The position numbers were made by a program, and so were the translations under genes. A stretch of DNA of 64,000 nucleotides, taken from assembly GCF_002847015.1 (NCBI RefSeq), contig NZ_CP025085.1:3162001-3226000 (forward strand), given 5' to 3'. Positions 61,009 through 64,000 of this stretch are shown here, in pieces; position 1 is the first letter of the stretch; each line of letters begins with the position of its first letter. This DNA comes from Prodigiosinella confusarubida (GTDB lineage Bacteria > Pseudomonadota > Gammaproteobacteria > Enterobacterales > Enterobacteriaceae). The notes under the pieces are model-generated. The model saw only the letters and a program-made list of their open reading frames with translations, was not told where the DNA came from and did not search any database.

Positions 61009-63396
61009 TCAATCCCTCAAGGATGCTTGGAATCGCTGTTTTAATGCCGCCACACATTGCGCAACCGTAGCGGCAATTTCCTCTTCTGCCAGTGTACGAG
61101 AGGTATCCTGCAATATCAGGCTAATAGCCAGGCTCTTATACCCTTCCGCTACGCCCTTTCCTCGGTACACGTCAAATAAGTTTACGCCAACTAACTGATT
61201 TGCGCCAACTTTCTTGCATTCGGTTAAAACATCGCCTGCGAGCACGTTTTCAGAGACGACCACAGCGATGTCGCGACGATTAGACGGGAAGCGTGAAATG
61301 TCCTTCGCATCAGGCACCACGCGGTCTGCAAGCCGATCCCAGCAGACTTCAAACACTACAGTACGCCCATTCAGATCCAGTTTACGTTCCAGCTCAGGAT
61401 GAATGACACCAATAAAACCAATGCGTTCTTCACCTAAATAAATTGCAGCACTTTGCCCTGGATGTAATGCCGGGTTCGCCTCAGCGCGAAATTCAATGGC
61501 TGACTGCTTACCTGTCAATGCCAGAATAGCTTCCAGATCACCTTTCAAATCATAGAAATCAACAGCCTGACGGGTCAGATCCCAGTGCTCTTCATACCGC
61601 GTTCCAGTAATCACCCCTGCCAGCATCATATCCTGACGAATGCCCAGGTCTGCACTTTGATCCGGAACAAAGCGTAAACCGCTTTCAAACAGGCGTAGAC
61701 GGCTTTGCTGACGGTTCTGATTATAGACTATCGCTTCCAGTAAACCGCTCCACAGTGAGAGTCTCATCGCGGACATTTCAACCGAAATCGGACTAGGCAG
61801 AATCAAAGCCTCTTCATCTGGATGAACCAGAGACTGAATTTTGGGATCAACAAAACTGTAAGTAATTGCTTCCTGGAAACCACGGTCAACCAACATGGTT
61901 TTCACTCGTTTGAGCGACAAATCCGCTTCACGATGCTGAGTCATTGTCAGTGGTGCCAGCGTCGCCACATTGGGAATATTGTCATAGCCATATATGCGTG
62001 CGACTTCTTCCACCAGGTCCTCTTCGATTTCCATATCGAAACGCCAACTTGGTGCTACCGCCTGCCATCCAGCATTGGTTTTCGTTACCTGACAGCCCAG
62101 ATGGCTCAGGATAGTGCTGACTTTTTCATCGACAATATGATGACCAATCAACCGATCCAGCTTTTCTCGGCGCAGTTCAATGGTGGCTCGAACAGGTAAG
62201 TCTTTTTCGCTAGTAACATCAATGACCGGCCCGGCATTGCCGCCACAGATATCCAAAAGTAAACGGGTAGCACGCTCGATAGCCTTATGTTGCAAGGCCG
62301 GGTCAACACCACGCTCATAGCGATGGGACGCATCCGTGTGCAGACCATAACGACGGGCACGACCAGTGATAGACAGCGGGTTGAAGTAAGCACACTCCAG
62401 CAACACATCCTGTGTGTCCTCATTTACACCCGAGTGTTCCCCACCGAAAATTCCACCTATAGCCAGAGCCTTTTGGTGGTCCGCAATCACCAGTGTGTCA
62501 CTGTTCAATGTGGCATCACTACCATCCAGCAGGCGCAGAACTTCGCCGTCTTTGGCCATACGCACGACAATACCTCCGTCCAGACGGCTCAGATCGAAGG
62601 CATGCATGGGTTGTCCCAGTTCCAACAAAACATAGTTGGTAACATCCACCACCGGATCGATAGAACGAATACCGCAGCGTCGCAGTTTTTCACTCATCCA
62701 CAGCGGTGTTGTCGCCTTAATATTAATGCCCTTCACTACCCGGCCCAGATAACGCGGACAAGCTTGAGTCGCCTCAACGCTAATCGGAAACGTATCCTGA
62801 ATAACGACATCAACCGGTACAATTTCCGGTTCAGTCAACGCCAACGCATTCAATACGGCCACATCACGTGCAACCCCCAGGATGCCCAGGCAATCCGCAC
62901 GGTTCGGTGTCACACTGATTTCGATAGTGTGGTCATTGAGCGCTAAATAGTCACGGATATCGCTACCTACTGGGGCATCCAGTGGTAACTCAATGATACC
63001 ACTGTGATCATCGGTAATAGCCAACTCCGAAAATGAACACAACATCCCTTCCGAAGGTTCACCACGCAATTTTGCCGCTTTGATTTTAAAATCGCCGGGA
63101 AGAACAGCCCCCACGGTTGCGACTGCAACTTTCAAGCCCTGACGACAATTCGGTGCGCCACAAACGATATTCAGCAGGCGCTCACCTCCAACATTAACCT
63201 TTGTTACACGCAACTTATCCGCATTAGGGTGCTGTGCGCACTCCATCACTTCCCCTACAACAACACCATGGAAGGCACCAGCAACAGCTTCAACGCCATC
63301 GACTTCAAGACCCGCCATAGTAATTTGTTCAGATAAGGCATCGCTGCTGATTGCTGGATTAACCCATTCGCGTAACCAGAGTTCACTGAATTTCAT
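61009..63396 (-). CDS. pheT: Phenylalanyl-tRNA synthetase beta subunit
   Basis: This 795-residue subunit of the alpha2-beta2 synthetase has an N-terminal tRNA-binding domain ([26 protein letters not shown]), B3/B4 editing domain (about 210-360, [14 protein letters not shown]), B5 and a C-terminal ferredoxin-fold anticodon-binding domain ([16 protein letters not shown]). Length and motifs are normal. pheS lies 15 bases upstream. Confidence 0.98.
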   Translation of the reverse strand: MKFSELWLREWVNPAISSDALSEQITMAGLEVDGVEAVAGAFHGVVVGEVMECAQHPNADKLRVTKVNVGGERLLNIVCGAPNCRQGLKVAVATVGAVLPGDFKIKAAKLRGEPSEGMLCSFSELAITDDHSGIIELPLDAPVGSDIRDYLALNDHTIEISVTPNRADCLGILGVARDVAVLNALALTEPEIVPVDVVIQDTFPISVEATQACPRYLGRVVKGINIKATTPLWMSEKLRRCGIRSIDPVVDVTNYVLLELGQPMHAFDLSRLDGGIVVRMAKDGEVLRLLDGSDATLNSDTLVIADHQKALAIGGIFGGEHSGVNEDTQDVLLECAYFNPLSITGRARRYGLHTDASHRYERGVDPALQHKAIERATRLLLDICGGNAGPVIDVTSEKDLPVRATIELRREKLDRLIGHHIVDEKVSTILSHLGCQVTKTNAGWQAVAPSWRFDMEIEEDLVEEVARIYGYDNIPNVATLAPLTMTQHREADLSLKRVKTMLVDRGFQEAITYSFVDPKIQSLVHPDEEALILPSPISVEMSAMRLSLWSGLLEAIVYNQNRQQSRLRLFESGLRFVPDQSADLGIRQDMMLAGVITGTRYEEHWDLTRQAVDFYDLKGDLEAILALTGKQSAIEFRAEANPALHPGQSAAIYLGEERIGFIGVIHPELERKLDLNGRTVVFEVCWDRLADRVVPDAKDISRFPSNRRDIAVVVSENVLAGDVLTECKKVGANQLVGVNLFDVYRGKGVAEGYKSLAISLILQDTSRTLAEEEIAATVAQCVAALKQRFQASLRD

Positions 63397-63411
63397 GATG
63401 ATGTATCCGCC

Positions 63412-64000
<589 letters not shown>

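Noticed and set aside
62287-62946. 219-codon plus-strand frame opposite pheT
   Set aside because: Shadow of the synthetase gene.

Overview
The window looks like the chromosome of a soft-rot or plant-associated enterobacterium of the Pectobacteriaceae (Pectobacterium, Dickeya, Brenneria or a relative). The housekeeping genes are close homologues of E. coli genes in E. coli-like neighbourhoods (minCDE-rnd-fadD, pabB-sdaA-yoaE-manXYZ-mntP-rlmA-cspC, yniABC, pheST-ihfA). A pectin/oligogalacturonide catabolism locus (kdgF/kduI-kduD-pelW-togMNAB-kdgM-paeX) sits among them in the order known from Dickeya. The genus cannot be settled from sequence reading alone.

Region 1 (1 to about 19,520) is one arm of a lambdoid prophage whose structural genes lie outside the window to the left. 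The leftward (minus) operon runs from a divergent control region at about 12.0 kb: ydaS/cro-like, ydaT, replication genes O and P, a wHTH protein, two DNA methyltransferases, DUF1367, DUF1364, RusA, a Q antiterminator, a HicAB toxin-antitoxin cassette, then lysis genes (S21-type pinholin, P1-Lyz-type SAR endolysin, Rz/Rz1). The rightward operon runs from a second promoter at about 12.7 kb: small proteins, a RecE N-terminal-like protein without a nuclease domain, an ExoX-like exonuclease, a Sak4-like ATPase, an SSB-like protein, a zinc-finger protein, excisionase and integrase. A RacR-like repressor (12,084-12,476) lies between them. Four copies of a 17-bp palindrome cover both operon promoters, and an 18-bp motif of unknown function recurs four times in the same orientation relative to transcription. 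Beyond the lysis genes lie broken spanin-type and small ORFs and two cargo-like genes (a PD-(D/E)XK-fold protein and a membrane protein).

Region 2 (19.5-46.2 kb) is conserved chromosome: ycgN, an FAH-family hydrolase, ycgL, minCDE (division-site placement), rnd, fadD, a Slp-family lipoprotein, tsaB, yoaA, a RidA-family gene, yoaH, pabB, nudL, sdaA, yoaE, the mannose PTS manXYZ, yobD, mntP with a yybP-ykoY manganese riboswitch, rlmA, yobF-cspC, yniA, yniB and hxpB.

Region 3 (46.2-57.0 kb) is the pectin regulon. KdgM brings oligogalacturonides through the outer membrane, PaeX removes acetyl groups, TogMNAB imports the oligomers, PelW cleaves them in the cytoplasm, and KdgF, KduI and KduD turn the products into 2-keto-3-deoxygluconate. 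Three KdgR-type palindromes precede kdgF/kduI, pelW-tog and kdgM, which fits co-induction by pectin breakdown products.

Region 4 (57.1-64.0 kb) is again core chromosome: ydjM with a perfect LexA box, osmE, nadE, yddG, ygbA, ihfA, pheT and the 3' part of pheS, cut by the window end. No rRNA, tRNA, CRISPR array or insertion sequence was seen.
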